Below are positions 28,139 to 36,500 of a stretch of 64,000 nt of DNA, piece after piece. The stretch covers positions 246,869 to 310,868 of the forward strand of contig NZ_MVKX01000005.1 in the NCBI RefSeq assembly GCF_002018365.1, in the 5' to 3' direction. This DNA is from Acinetobacter amyesii (lineage in GTDB: Bacteria > Pseudomonadota > Gammaproteobacteria > Pseudomonadales > Moraxellaceae). Each line of letters begins with the position of its first letter. The first letter of the stretch is position 1. Both the position numbers and the translations under genes were made by a program. The notes under the pieces are model-generated. The model made no database searches. It was not told the origin of the DNA and saw only the letters and a list, made by a program, of their open reading frames with translations.

Positions 28139-28666
28139 TTATTGAATCGTGCCAATTTGACCATCATCAAATTTGTCGTTTTTCGTATTACGTTCATTGG
28201 CTGCCTCATCTTTTGGATCTGATTCAGCATCTTCAATAAAGCCTTCACCAAATTGGTCACCAAACTCATTTTCAGCATATTCAGAATCTACAGCACTGGC
28301 TTCCATCAAATCAGCTTCGATTTCTAAGGCAATTTCCAAAGATAAAGAAAAGAACAATACCCCCTGAATTTTCATGTTCCCTTGTTCATCTTCAAGATAT
28401 TCACTGAGGGTTTTATATGCAGGGCTGCTTTCATCAAAAGGCACGTCAAGGTATAAATCACCTGTATAGCTATCGATTAAAGACTCACCTTCTAGCCCCA
28501 TACAAGGGAAATACTCGATATTTTGCAGGTCAAACCAGTGCATAACGTCATTACGTACCGTATTTTTCTCAGGATGTTGATGATCATATTCTTCAAAATG
28601 CACAAATAACACATCACGATTTTTTTCACGTGCGATGGCATCGATATGTCGTAATAGTTCAGTCAT
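28139..28666 (-). CDS. Acidic hypothetical protein
   Basis: 175 residues from MTELLRHIDAIAREKNRDVL; a start four codons earlier (28678) is equally possible, and neither has a strong ribosome binding site. The first 115 residues look like a folded alpha/beta domain (RDVLFVHFEEY, IEYFPCMGLEG, GDLYLDVPFDESSPAY, IQGVLFFSLSLEIALEIE). The last 60 are very acidic and probably disordered (EYAENEFGDQFGEG onward). I do not recognise the family. It stands between an AGCS transporter and radA and is divergent from radA. The function is unknown. Confidence 0.78.
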   Translation of the reverse strand: MTELLRHIDAIAREKNRDVLFVHFEEYDHQHPEKNTVRNDVMHWFDLQNIEYFPCMGLEGESLIDSYTGDLYLDVPFDESSPAYKTLSEYLEDEQGNMKIQGVLFFSLSLEIALEIEADLMEASAVDSEYAENEFGDQFGEGFIEDAESDPKDEAANERNTKNDKFDDGQIGTIQ

Positions 28667-28851
28667 GTGGTGACCCATTTCAAAAAATATAATGCGCTAT
28701 TATAAAGTGCTTACTATGTAAAAGTGCAGCTCTTGAAAATAAAACGACATCAATTGACCTTCAACAGTCATTTCATGCGATAAAAACTTGGTTTTTCGAT
28801 GTATTCACCGCTATGCTGTGACTCAATTTGAGTTTGTGCACAGTAAATATT

Positions 28852-30240
28852 ATGGCGAAAGCAAAAAGTGTCTATCGATGTGAACAATGTGGTGCTGATC
28901 ATCCCAAATGGGCCGGTCAATGTACCGAATGTGGTGAATGGAATTCATTAGTCGAAGTCAATATTGCACCCGCCGTTACACACCGTGCACAGCCTAAAAT
29001 GGGCGGTGGCTATGCAGGTCAAGCCGCTGCTGTGACCATCTTAAATCAAGTTTCCGTTTCGCATGAAACCCGAATGGCAACAGGTATTGGTGAATTTGAC
29101 CGTGTGCTTGGCGGTGGACTGGTCACAGGTTCAGTAGTGCTGATTGGTGGTGACCCCGGCATTGGTAAATCCACTATTTTGCTACAAACCGCAACCTATA
29201 TGGCGGCGAGTAAAAGTTCTGCCTTATATGTCACTGGTGAGGAATCTTTGTCTCAGGTGGCACTACGTGCCCAGCGCCTAGATTTGCCGACCGATCAACT
29301 CAAAGTCATGGCCGAAACCTGTGTCGAGCGTATTTGTGAAGTATTGGCACATGAACGCCCTGCCGTGGCCATTTTAGATTCGATCCAAACCTTATACACC
29401 GAGACACTCCAGTCTGCGCCGGGCGGTGTTTCCCAAATTCGTGAATCGGCTGCACTCCTGACCCGTTTTGCCAAAAACAGTGGCACTGCACTGTTTATTG
29501 TCGGTCACGTAACAAAAGAAGGCTCTTTGGCCGGCCCTCGTGTGCTTGAGCACATGGTCGATTGTGTTTTGTATTTTGAAGGTCAATCTGACTCTCGCTT
29601 CCGTATGATTCGTGCGGTGAAAAACCGTTTTGGTGCGGTCAACGAGCTTGGGGTATTTGGCATGACCGATAAAGGTCTGCGCGAGGTATCAAACCCTTCC
29701 GCCATTTTCCTTAGTCGTTATGATGAAGCCATTCCGGGCTCTATCGTCATGATTAGCCGTGAAGGTACACGCCCACTTTTGGTTGAAGTTCAAGCTTTGG
29801 TGGATGATGCACACGGACAGCCTCGGCGTGTGGCCTTAGGTTTAGAACAAAACCGTTTAAACATGCTTTTAGCGGTTATGCACCGTCATGGTGGCGTACA
29901 AACCGCAGGACAAGATGTCTATGTCAATGTCGTCGGTGGTTTAAAAATCACGGAAACCGGTTCTGACCTTGCGGTACTTTTAGCTTGTGCCTCTAGCTTA
30001 AGAGCTAAAGCATTGCCACAACATTTGGCAGTCTTTGGCGAAGTCGGACTTTCAGGCGAAATCCGTCCTGTACCCAATGGACAAGAACGACTCAAAGAAG
30101 CCATTAAGCATGGTTTTAAAACCATTATTTTACCGCGTGGGAATGCACCGCAAAAACCCATTTCAGGTGTAGAGATTATTTCTGTCGCACGTTTACATGA
30201 GGCGTTGAGTCAGGCAATTACGCTCACCGATGAGTCTTAG
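28852..30240 (+). CDS. radA: DNA repair protein RadA
   Basis: RadA (Sms) is a RecA-like ATPase that promotes branch migration in recombination and, in competent bacteria such as Acinetobacter, helps natural transformation. It has 462 residues from ATG at 28852 (MAKAKSVYRCEQCG). In order: a four-cysteine zinc finger (CEQCG...CTECG), Walker A GGDPGIGKST near residue 98, the RadA-specific KNRFG motif near 258, and a C-terminal Lon-protease-like domain (GLKITETGSDLAVLLA, FGEVGLSGEIRPV). A GTG/TTG extension upstream is not needed. Confidence 0.97.
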   Translation: MAKAKSVYRCEQCGADHPKWAGQCTECGEWNSLVEVNIAPAVTHRAQPKMGGGYAGQAAAVTILNQVSVSHETRMATGIGEFDRVLGGGLVTGSVVLIGGDPGIGKSTILLQTATYMAASKSSALYVTGEESLSQVALRAQRLDLPTDQLKVMAETCVERICEVLAHERPAVAILDSIQTLYTETLQSAPGGVSQIRESAALLTRFAKNSGTALFIVGHVTKEGSLAGPRVLEHMVDCVLYFEGQSDSRFRMIRAVKNRFGAVNELGVFGMTDKGLREVSNPSAIFLSRYDEAIPGSIVMISREGTRPLLVEVQALVDDAHGQPRRVALGLEQNRLNMLLAVMHRHGGVQTAGQDVYVNVVGGLKITETGSDLAVLLACASSLRAKALPQHLAVFGEVGLSGEIRPVPNGQERLKEAIKHGFKTIILPRGNAPQKPISGVEIISVARLHEALSQAITLTDES

Positions 30241-30363
30241 TCACGTTGAATAGTTTATTTTGAATGAATTTTCAATTTTTTACTGATGTTCTATTGAAAT
30301 TCAGTACAAATGGCGGCATAACTAGATGGCTATTTTAACTTTATATAGATATAGGAAAATTTG

Positions 30364-31362
30364 ATGGAAGTTCGACAGCGTGGTTTGATGACTGCTCTTT
30401 TAACAGCAGCCCTTTTGGTAGCGCCGATTGCAGAAGCGAAACGTGCCGGTGGTGGTAAAAGCCATGGTATGAGCCGTCAAGCTGCTCCAACTCAGTCTTA
30501 TCAGCAACCTCGTCAATCTGCTCCTGTTCAACAGCCTGCAACTGCTGGCGCTCCAGCAAAATCTGGCTCGAATGTAGGCGGAATGGTTGCTGCTGGTGTG
30601 GCTGGTGCTGCAATTGGTGCTGTCGCTGCAAATGCAATGGCCGATGACAATAATGGTCAAGCAGCTTCTGAAGCGCAAGCTCAACAACAGGAAGAGAAAG
30701 GTGGTATTCCAGGCTGGATCTGGATTTTACTTGCCGCAGCTGTTGCCTTCTTCATTTTCCGTAAGATGGGCGCAAAAAAAAAACTAGCCGCTAACAATCC
30801 TTATGCGCCAAACAGCGGTGCAAACAATGCACCGTTTGGCCAACAAAATGCTGCACCTCGTGCAGGCAATGACAATACGAATATTTTTGGTAATTCTGTA
30901 GGCGGTAATTCAGCTTCAAATGCTCCATTTGGTGCAGCTGCTGCAACGAACGCGCCTTTTGGTGCCGCTTATACTAATAGCGGTAATCAATTGCCTGATG
31001 GTACAGAACCAGCAACATTCTTACGTGTTGCACGTCAGCGTTTTAACCACATTCAATCGATGAATACGGCAAGCAACATTTCTGAAATTCAGCGTTACTT
31101 AACGCCTGACCTATACCAGTCTATGTATAACGACATTATGGCGAACAAAGATGAAGACGTTGCTGAGTTTTCAAACTTAAATGCTATGGTGGTCGATTCT
31201 GCGAACGAAAATGGTCAATACGTTGTAAGTGTGCGTTTTACAGGTACTGTAAGTGAAGACTTAAATAGCCTGCCACAGCCATTTGCTGAAGTATGGCATT
31301 TTGTTAAACCTGCGGGTTCTGATCAAGACTGGTTAGTTGCAGGCATTCAACAAGAGCAATAA
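30364..31362 (+). CDS. Secreted/membrane protein with Tim44-like domain
   Basis: 332 residues. Signal sequence with cut after AEA near residue 25, a Gln/Pro/Ala linker, a glycine-alanine stretch (VGGMVAAGVAGAAIGAVAAN), one clear membrane helix (GGIPGWIWILLAAAVAFFIF, about 117-136), a low-complexity Asn/Ala/Gly region with repeated NAPFG motifs, then a C-terminal Tim44-like (NTF2-fold) domain from about 218 (PATFLRVARQRFNHIQSMN) to the end. Tim44-like proteins are known in many proteobacteria without a defined job. Start ATG with AGGAAAA 7 bases before it; single gene with its own terminator. Confidence 0.87.
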   Translation: MEVRQRGLMTALLTAALLVAPIAEAKRAGGGKSHGMSRQAAPTQSYQQPRQSAPVQQPATAGAPAKSGSNVGGMVAAGVAGAAIGAVAANAMADDNNGQAASEAQAQQQEEKGGIPGWIWILLAAAVAFFIFRKMGAKKKLAANNPYAPNSGANNAPFGQQNAAPRAGNDNTNIFGNSVGGNSASNAPFGAAAATNAPFGAAYTNSGNQLPDGTEPATFLRVARQRFNHIQSMNTASNISEIQRYLTPDLYQSMYNDIMANKDEDVAEFSNLNAMVVDSANENGQYVVSVRFTGTVSEDLNSLPQPFAEVWHFVKPAGSDQDWLVAGIQQEQ

Positions 31363-31390
31363 TGTAGACATTTAAGCATTCTTGCATTCT

Positions 31391-31418
31391 AAAATAGCGA
31401 CTTCGGTCGCTATTTTTT
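31391..31418 (+). terminator. Terminator of the Tim44-like gene
   Basis: Stem AAATAGCGAC/GTCGCTATTT with TTCG tetraloop, then a T-run. Confidence 0.9.
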
Positions 31419-31503
31419 TGCCTTTAATTTCCCTCATTTAAATCCATTTCTACTCAGCATGCTGAAAAATCAATAATTTTGTGAATACATTATTCTAATT
31501 ATT

Positions 31504-31522
31504 AATAATAATTGTTATCATT
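31504..31522 (+). promoter_or_regulatory. Fur-box-like site upstream of the iron operon
   Basis: AATAATAATTGTTATCATT matches the 19-base Fur consensus at about 12 positions and lies some 40 bases before the first gene of the DUF3649/PepSY/DUF3325 operon. Iron control fits that gene set but is inferred. Confidence 0.55.
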
Positions 31523-31563
31523 TAGATTAACTTTAATACAATTTCCAAGCGCTTAAGTATTTT

Positions 31564-31911
31564 ATGAATAGCTCACCACCTGAGGCACTCGTGACACCCC
31601 TCACATCTGCGCTGCCTAAAACGCGTAAAGACACCCCCTCTCTATTGACCTATCGCTTGATGATTTTCTATCGCTTTGCCCTCGCTTTAGTGGGCGGATA
31701 TGTTGTCGCGATGCTATCTGCAATCGTAATCGCAGATGTATTTAGCGAAGACCGTGGAAGTGCAGCCATGAGTGCAACTTTAATTGCATTTATCCTGTGG
31801 AGCTGTGCATTTATTTGGGTCTTTATGGTGAATAAAGCCCTCAAAGCAACTTTAGGCATTGTGATCCCTGCGGTGTGTTTGTATGCCATTTACATGATGA
31901 TGGGAAGCTAA
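31564..31911 (+). CDS. DUF3649 domain membrane protein
   Basis: 115 residues, three membrane helices (about 38-58, 68-87, 92-112) after a polar N-terminus. DUF3649 proteins occur as the first member of a three-gene set with a PepSY-TM protein and a DUF3325 protein, usually near siderophore receptors and under Fur control. The same set and order are seen here. The molecular role is unknown; the set is taken to help siderophore-bound iron handling at the inner membrane. The next gene starts 1 base after its stop. Confidence 0.85.
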   Translation: MNSSPPEALVTPLTSALPKTRKDTPSLLTYRLMIFYRFALALVGGYVVAMLSAIVIADVFSEDRGSAAMSATLIAFILWSCAFIWVFMVNKALKATLGIVIPAVCLYAIYMMMGS

Positions 31912-31912
31912 A

Positions 31913-33664
31913 ATGCGTGTTGATGCAAAAGTAGAGGGACCGCGTCAGTCCATGTCTTGGCTGCATACATGGGCTAGCCTCATCTTAGGTTGGTTGCTAT
32001 ATGCTATTTTCCTGACTGGGACCCTAAGCTTCTTTAAAAATGAAATCAATGTTTGGATGACACCTGAGCTGCATCAATCTGTTCCAGCCAGTTCACAAGT
32101 CCAACAAACTCAAGTCGCACTGAATTATTTACAGCAAAATCATCCAAATGCAGGTGCTTGGAATATTTTGCTGCCGAATACGCGTCAAAATGCCACATTA
32201 ATTACCGTTCGTGAACAAGGTGAAGACCCTCGCGCACGCCGTGGTGGTAAACAAATCTACATTGATAGTGCTACAGGTGAAGTACTTGAGCCGCGCGATA
32301 CACGTGGTGGTAATTTTCTCTATCGTTTCCATTTCGAACTATATGGCATGCCACGTATGTGGACACGATGGTTTATCGGGATAGCGACACTGTTGATGTT
32401 AGTTGCCATCATTAGTGGTGTGATTACTCATAAAAAAATCTTTAAAGATTTCTTTACCTTCCGTTCAGGCAAAGGACAACGTTCTTGGCTCGATGCACAT
32501 AATGCTACCGCAGTATTTGCGCTTCCCTTCCACATCATGATCACCTTTAGTGGCCTATTACTGCTGTTATTTACGATCATGCCTTGGGGGATTGAACGTA
32601 TTTATGAAAACCGGGGACAATTTTTACAAGAACAAAATCGTGCCTTAGTTCAGGAAAATAAACCTGAAGGACGTGAATCTGCTCAAGGACGCGAAGAACG
32701 TGGCGAACGCCCACATCAAGCCCGTACCAATTCTGCACAAAACCAAGGCGAAAATCGTGCTGAGAGCCGTGGTGAAGGTCGAGGAGATCGTCGCTCTAAA
32801 CGTGAAGAGCAACCTGTCGTTGCTGCGCCGTTGACCAACTTAGCGCCGATCGTGACCGCAGTTCAGGCTGAATGGAAAACTAATCCTATTAGCACCGTTA
32901 GCATCATTGCACCGAATACAGACCAAGCAAAAATTGAACTACGTGCCTTACATGGTGAAAGTGTTGCGTATCGAAATGTCTATGCAAGCAAACAATTTGA
33001 TGGCGTAACTGGCAAAGACTTAACTGACGAAAGTGCCAAGTTAAAGCACCCTTCTGTACCGATGGGTATTTACAATGTAGTGACTACGCTGCATGAAGCA
33101 CGCGGTGTAGATTTAGCACTACGTTGGCTGCTGTTTATTTCAGGGATTGTAGGCACCCTGATGGTCGCTACAGGTCTCATTCTGTGGTGTGTAAAACGTG
33201 CGCCTCAACAGCAGAAACAAGGCTTTAAATCATTTGGCTACCGCACGGTTGAAGTGACCAATATTGCAGCGATTATTGGTTTGCCGATTGCCTGTGCAGC
33301 ATTTTTCTATGCCAACCGTTTTATTCCAGCACAGCTTGAAAACCGTTCGGAATTAGAAATTCGTAGTTTCTTTATTGTTTGGCTACTGACGCTCGTTTAT
33401 GCGATTTTCCGTACGCACCGTCAAGCGTGGCTAGAACTTTTAGCTTTTGCCACAGCAATTTTTGCCTTACTGCCGATTGTAAACTTCATGACTGGTGGTC
33501 AAGCGCTTTGGAATACCATGGCAAATGGCCAATGGATGATTGCATCCTTTGATCTTGCAATGTGGCTTTTGGCTATCTTGTTTGCCTATTCATTTTACAA
33601 AGTGAAAAAGCATAAAGGGCTGCCTGTTAAAAAAGCGCGTGCCACAAAGGAGGCTGAAGCATGA
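31913..33664 (+). CDS. PepSY-associated transmembrane protein (iron-linked)
   Basis: 583 residues. N-terminal membrane helix (LHTWASLILGWLLYAIFLTG, the PepSY-TM signature with a conserved His) and a periplasmic PepSY part. Further helices follow near 145-170 and 200-225, then at about 390-420 and through four more to the end. Such proteins are thought to act as inner-membrane reductases or helpers for ferric siderophores (FoxB/PiuB-like). Odd feature: residues about 245-300 are a highly charged Arg/Glu/Gly/Gln stretch (GRESAQGREERGERPHQ, ESRGEGRGDRRSKREEQ), probably disordered and variable. It overlaps the next gene by 4 bases (ATGA). Confidence 0.9.
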   Translation: MRVDAKVEGPRQSMSWLHTWASLILGWLLYAIFLTGTLSFFKNEINVWMTPELHQSVPASSQVQQTQVALNYLQQNHPNAGAWNILLPNTRQNATLITVREQGEDPRARRGGKQIYIDSATGEVLEPRDTRGGNFLYRFHFELYGMPRMWTRWFIGIATLLMLVAIISGVITHKKIFKDFFTFRSGKGQRSWLDAHNATAVFALPFHIMITFSGLLLLLFTIMPWGIERIYENRGQFLQEQNRALVQENKPEGRESAQGREERGERPHQARTNSAQNQGENRAESRGEGRGDRRSKREEQPVVAAPLTNLAPIVTAVQAEWKTNPISTVSIIAPNTDQAKIELRALHGESVAYRNVYASKQFDGVTGKDLTDESAKLKHPSVPMGIYNVVTTLHEARGVDLALRWLLFISGIVGTLMVATGLILWCVKRAPQQQKQGFKSFGYRTVEVTNIAAIIGLPIACAAFFYANRFIPAQLENRSELEIRSFFIVWLLTLVYAIFRTHRQAWLELLAFATAIFALLPIVNFMTGGQALWNTMANGQWMIASFDLAMWLLAILFAYSFYKVKKHKGLPVKKARATKEAEA

Positions 33665-33999
33665 TGTTCTTTCTCCTGATTTGGGCACTGAGTAGCTTAG
33701 GCTTTTTTGCCTTGGCAAACAGCATGTCTAAACATCAAAAGCAGTTCTACAGCAAAGAACTTAGTGTGGCCCAAACACGCTTAGCCACGCTGGTCGGCTG
33801 GGCGCTATTGATCATTGCCTTACTACTTTGCCTCTCACTTGGCACGCCGAGCAATAACATCAGTTATTGGTTTGGCGCGCTGACCATTGCGGCTTTATTT
33901 GTCGGGCTATGTATTAGTTATATCGCTGAATATTTTTGGAAAATTATTGGTGCATTAGTTGTCATATTTGTATTGTCAGCTGTGTTATTGAAATTTTAA
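33661..33999 (+). CDS. DUF3325 domain membrane protein
   Basis: 112 residues with four membrane helices. The start (LLIWALSSLGFFALANSMSKHQKQFY) is typical of DUF3325, the third gene of the DUF3649/PepSY/DUF3325 set. Translationally coupled to the PepSY gene. Function unknown beyond the link to iron/siderophore use. Closed by a terminator at 34039. Confidence 0.85.
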   Translation: MMFFLLIWALSSLGFFALANSMSKHQKQFYSKELSVAQTRLATLVGWALLIIALLLCLSLGTPSNNISYWFGALTIAALFVGLCISYIAEYFWKIIGALVVIFVLSAVLLKF

Positions 34000-34038
34000 T
34001 TCTTTAGACAACCATCTCTAAACATTCTCTAAACATTG

Positions 34039-34066
34039 AAAGCCAATCTTCGGATTGGCTTTTTTC
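34039..34066 (+). terminator. Terminator of the DUF3649/PepSY/DUF3325 operon
   Basis: Stem AAAGCCAATC/GATTGGCTTT with TTCG loop and T-run. Confidence 0.9.
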
Positions 34067-34112
34067 ATGCCAACCGATTAGGCTATGCCTATTCTGCTCT
34101 TTTGGATTACAC

Positions 34113-34625
34113 ATGTCTGAACTTTCAATCTCTCCTGCTTTATATAACCGCGCCATGGCAGGCAATAAAGATGCTCAATTTGAACTGGCTGAAATTTATA
34201 TGCAAAGTGAAAATGATGAGCATGTTGAACTTGCTGAAGAATGGGCACTCAAAGCAGCTCAGTTAGGTCATGTAGAAGCAATGTATTGGCTGGGTGAAGG
34301 CTATGCAGTCTATGCCAAAGACATGTTGGAAGAAGATCCTGAAGAATCTAAAACCTATTTTGAACATGCACATCGCTGGTTAGAACAAGCGGCAAAACAT
34401 GACCATCCTGCCGCTATTTTAGAATTGGCCAATTTTTACCGTCGCGGCGATGTGGTGGAAAAAGATGTCGCTAAATCCATTGAACTGGTTGAACAATCTG
34501 CAAATTTAGGTGAAGTTCAAGCCATGCGTGATTTAGCCTTTATTTATGCCAATGGTTTAGGCATCGACGCTGATGAAGAAAAAGCAGATTTTTGGAATGA
34601 AAAAGCCAATGTGGCTGAGCAATAA
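34113..34625 (+). CDS. Sel1-repeat (TPR-like) protein
   Basis: 170 residues made of about four Sel1-like repeats, each a helix pair of about 36 residues with the A-x-x-L-G-x-x-x-A pattern (AMAGNKDAQFELAEIYMQ; AAQLGHVEAMYWLGEGY; AAKHDHPAAILELANFYRRG; SANLGEVQAMRDLAFIYANG). No signal peptide, so cytoplasmic. Sel1 proteins are scaffolds for protein contacts; the partner is unknown. Alone between two terminators. Confidence 0.88.
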   Translation: MSELSISPALYNRAMAGNKDAQFELAEIYMQSENDEHVELAEEWALKAAQLGHVEAMYWLGEGYAVYAKDMLEEDPEESKTYFEHAHRWLEQAAKHDHPAAILELANFYRRGDVVEKDVAKSIELVEQSANLGEVQAMRDLAFIYANGLGIDADEEKADFWNEKANVAEQ

Positions 34626-34639
34626 TCCAATTATTTTCT

Positions 34640-34675
34640 AAAAAATAAAGCCCATCTCATGATGGGCTTTTTGCT
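34640..34675 (+). terminator. Terminator after the Sel1-repeat gene
   Basis: Stem AAAGCCCATC/GATGGGCTTT (34647-34656 and 34661-34670), loop TCAT, then T-rich. The A-run on its left could also serve the convergent gene. Confidence 0.87.
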
Positions 34676-34689
34676 TTTAACAAAATGGC

Positions 34690-35214
34690 TCAGCTCGCCA
34701 CATAGTTATTTACATCCACAGTAATCACTTGTCGGCAAATGCCCTCTGCCCCACGCTGCTGTTCAAATACGTCTGCTGGCATTGCATCAAAACTGTCAAA
34801 GAAACTGATTTCTGTTTCGTCAATGTCATACACCAAAGAATGATTCCCCACGCCCTCTAGGGTATCGTAATAGACAATCACAAACTGATTTTGTTCAAAG
34901 GCCTGCTGAATTTGTGCATAGCCAATTGCGGGTAATACAGGCAGTTCCAATTGATCCGCTTCTGCATAGCTGCGTTTTTCACTGTCTTGCAGCTCAGGAT
35001 CATGCTCTGTGTAAAACTTGACTTGAAAGCCAAACTTTTTCAGTCCTACAGCCAAACCAATGGTTGTTGTTCCTTGGCCAGCTTCATAAGCGCAAACTTC
35101 GATGAGCTGCTGAATGTCTGCATCTATACCTAAGTGCTGCAGCAACATCCACACCGCATAAATGCCACCATTGGCTTCTAAATTTGCCAACTCATCAGGT
35201 ATTTCCATCGACAT
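34690..35214 (-). CDS. C39-peptidase-like protein without the catalytic cysteine
   Basis: 174 residues that follow the outline of the papain-like C39 fold. The helix that normally carries the catalytic Cys (NGGIYAVWMLLQHLGID) has Asn-Gly-Gly where Cys-Gly is expected. GQGTTTIGLAVGLKKFGFQVKFYT matches the next conserved helix, and GNHSLVYDIDETEISFFDS supplies the His and Asp region. No signal peptide. Cys residues elsewhere (VCAYEAG, GICRQV) do not fit the active position. It is probably a binding domain rather than a protease, like the degenerate C39 domains of some type 1 secretion transporters. It stands alone, not next to a transporter. Confidence 0.7.
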   Translation of the reverse strand: MSMEIPDELANLEANGGIYAVWMLLQHLGIDADIQQLIEVCAYEAGQGTTTIGLAVGLKKFGFQVKFYTEHDPELQDSEKRSYAEADQLELPVLPAIGYAQIQQAFEQNQFVIVYYDTLEGVGNHSLVYDIDETEISFFDSFDAMPADVFEQQRGAEGICRQVITVDVNNYVAS

Positions 35215-35279
35215 ATATCAAAACTCAAAATTGCTTATGGACGATGATAAACAAATCGCAGCAGTTTTGCCTGCAAGTT

Positions 35280-36227
35280 TTAATCTAGACCTGATTTCAC
35301 ATGTACAAAAATAATGTCCAAATCTTGTTTAGGTACAAAATTCTTTTCAACCATTTGAAACTGCGTAGCGCTGATTTTCTTCACTTTTCCTGCCCAGCAA
35401 AAAGAAACCAGCTCTCCTGCATCACGCTCAATCGTCAATTTAAAATCTTGAATAGGCTTTGCCCAATTGGCGCCTGTTTTTAAGATATAGCCCAGCGCTT
35501 GAAATGGTGCATGCTGTGATTTGGCCTTTCTGAGTCCTGCCTTAAACTTTTGATCCATACAATAACTTTGATTATATTCATCAGGATATAAAGCCACAGA
35601 CCCACCCACCAGCGGTGCATATTGATGCTGTACACGTGTGAGCGCATTGGCTTTAAAGGTTTGCTTCCAGCTATAAATCACCTGAGATGACCATGAAATT
35701 TCTTCACTCAAATCTTTGGGCAATACTTTTTGCAGCGCTGCATTTTTACAGCTTCTAAGCTTTGTCTCAAAAGTTTCATATTCAACATCTTGCCTGCTCC
35801 ACGGATTCAGCATGTCTTTTTCCGTAAATCCGCATTGCTTAAAACTCTCAGTCATATCTATCGGCGCTGTTTTCTCATCTTTTTGAATAAAAGTGCGTAC
35901 ATGCATTTCGGGCTGAATCGTTTTTCCATTCACTTGAACTTTAAAACTTTTGAGCAGCTTTTCTGTATTGGCAAAATCTGATTCAAAGAAGTTTTCTATT
36001 TTTGGCAACGGAAATAAGACCGTCTCAGTCACATCTTGATTGCTTAAATTTTTGAACAGGTAATCGACCTTAATGATTTTTTTACTGATAAACAGGTCTT
36101 CACTGAACATTTGAATGTCTTTATTTTTCAGGTATTGCACACCGCCTGTTGCCACATAACCCGTTGAGTCATTAGACATGGTAAGCACCGGCCAAAACAT
36201 CAATAAAGCCATTAAGGGTTTAATCAT
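35280..36227 (-). CDS. DUF4424-family exported protein
   Basis: 315 residues. A short signal sequence (MIKPLMALLMFWPVLTMS) is followed by NDSTGYVATGGVQYLKNKDIQMFSEDLFIS, the typical opening of DUF4424, and VDYLFKNLSNQDVTETVLFPLPKI as the second family block. Four cysteines in the mature part could form disulfides. DUF4424 proteins are periplasmic or outer-membrane linked and have no known role. Alone, divergent from ahcY. Confidence 0.8.
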   Translation of the reverse strand: MIKPLMALLMFWPVLTMSNDSTGYVATGGVQYLKNKDIQMFSEDLFISKKIIKVDYLFKNLSNQDVTETVLFPLPKIENFFESDFANTEKLLKSFKVQVNGKTIQPEMHVRTFIQKDEKTAPIDMTESFKQCGFTEKDMLNPWSRQDVEYETFETKLRSCKNAALQKVLPKDLSEEISWSSQVIYSWKQTFKANALTRVQHQYAPLVGGSVALYPDEYNQSYCMDQKFKAGLRKAKSQHAPFQALGYILKTGANWAKPIQDFKLTIERDAGELVSFCWAGKVKKISATQFQMVEKNFVPKQDLDIIFVHVKSGLD

Positions 36228-36324
36228 TCTTCTTATACTCCCAAGCGATTTATTAAATTTAAATACTCACAGCTTAATTTTACAGATCAAGAAATCTATA
36301 AGTCAGATATTAACCAATTTCAGA

Positions 36325-36353
36325 TTGGAACAAAACGTAATTCCAAGTACAAT
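36325..36353 (+). promoter_or_regulatory. ahcY promoter
   Basis: TTGGAA and TACAAT with a 17-base spacer predict a start point near 36360, just before the first base of the riboswitch stem at 36363. Confidence 0.7.
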
Positions 36354-36362
36354 ACTGCGCTA

Positions 36363-36462
36363 GTCGAGGGATGCTGCGACTTTCTTATAGACACTAAATA
36401 TAAGATCGCTAGGCTCGACGATTCGGTTAAAACACTCGTTTTTAATCAACAACGGCATCCGC
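36363..36462 (+). ncRNA. S-adenosylhomocysteine (SAH) riboswitch
   Basis: The leader of ahcY carries the SAH riboswitch signature. The closing stem GTCGAG (36363-36368) pairs with CTCGAC (36414-36419). The conserved GGATGCTGCGAC follows the stem, with AGG before the 3' strand. GGATGC (36369-36374) can pair with GCATCC (36455-36460), the pseudoknot partner, and a hairpin lies between 36421 and 36450. SAH riboswitches are known upstream of ahcY in proteobacteria and turn expression on when SAH builds up. The ribosome binding site AAGGAG follows about 30 bases later. Confidence 0.85.
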
Positions 36463-36500
36463 GAACTGAATGATCAATTGTTTTTATTAAGGAGATCGTG

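Noticed and set aside
31564..33999. New three-gene membrane system
   Set aside because: The set DUF3649, PepSY-TM and DUF3325 is a known iron-linked arrangement, although its mechanism is unclear.
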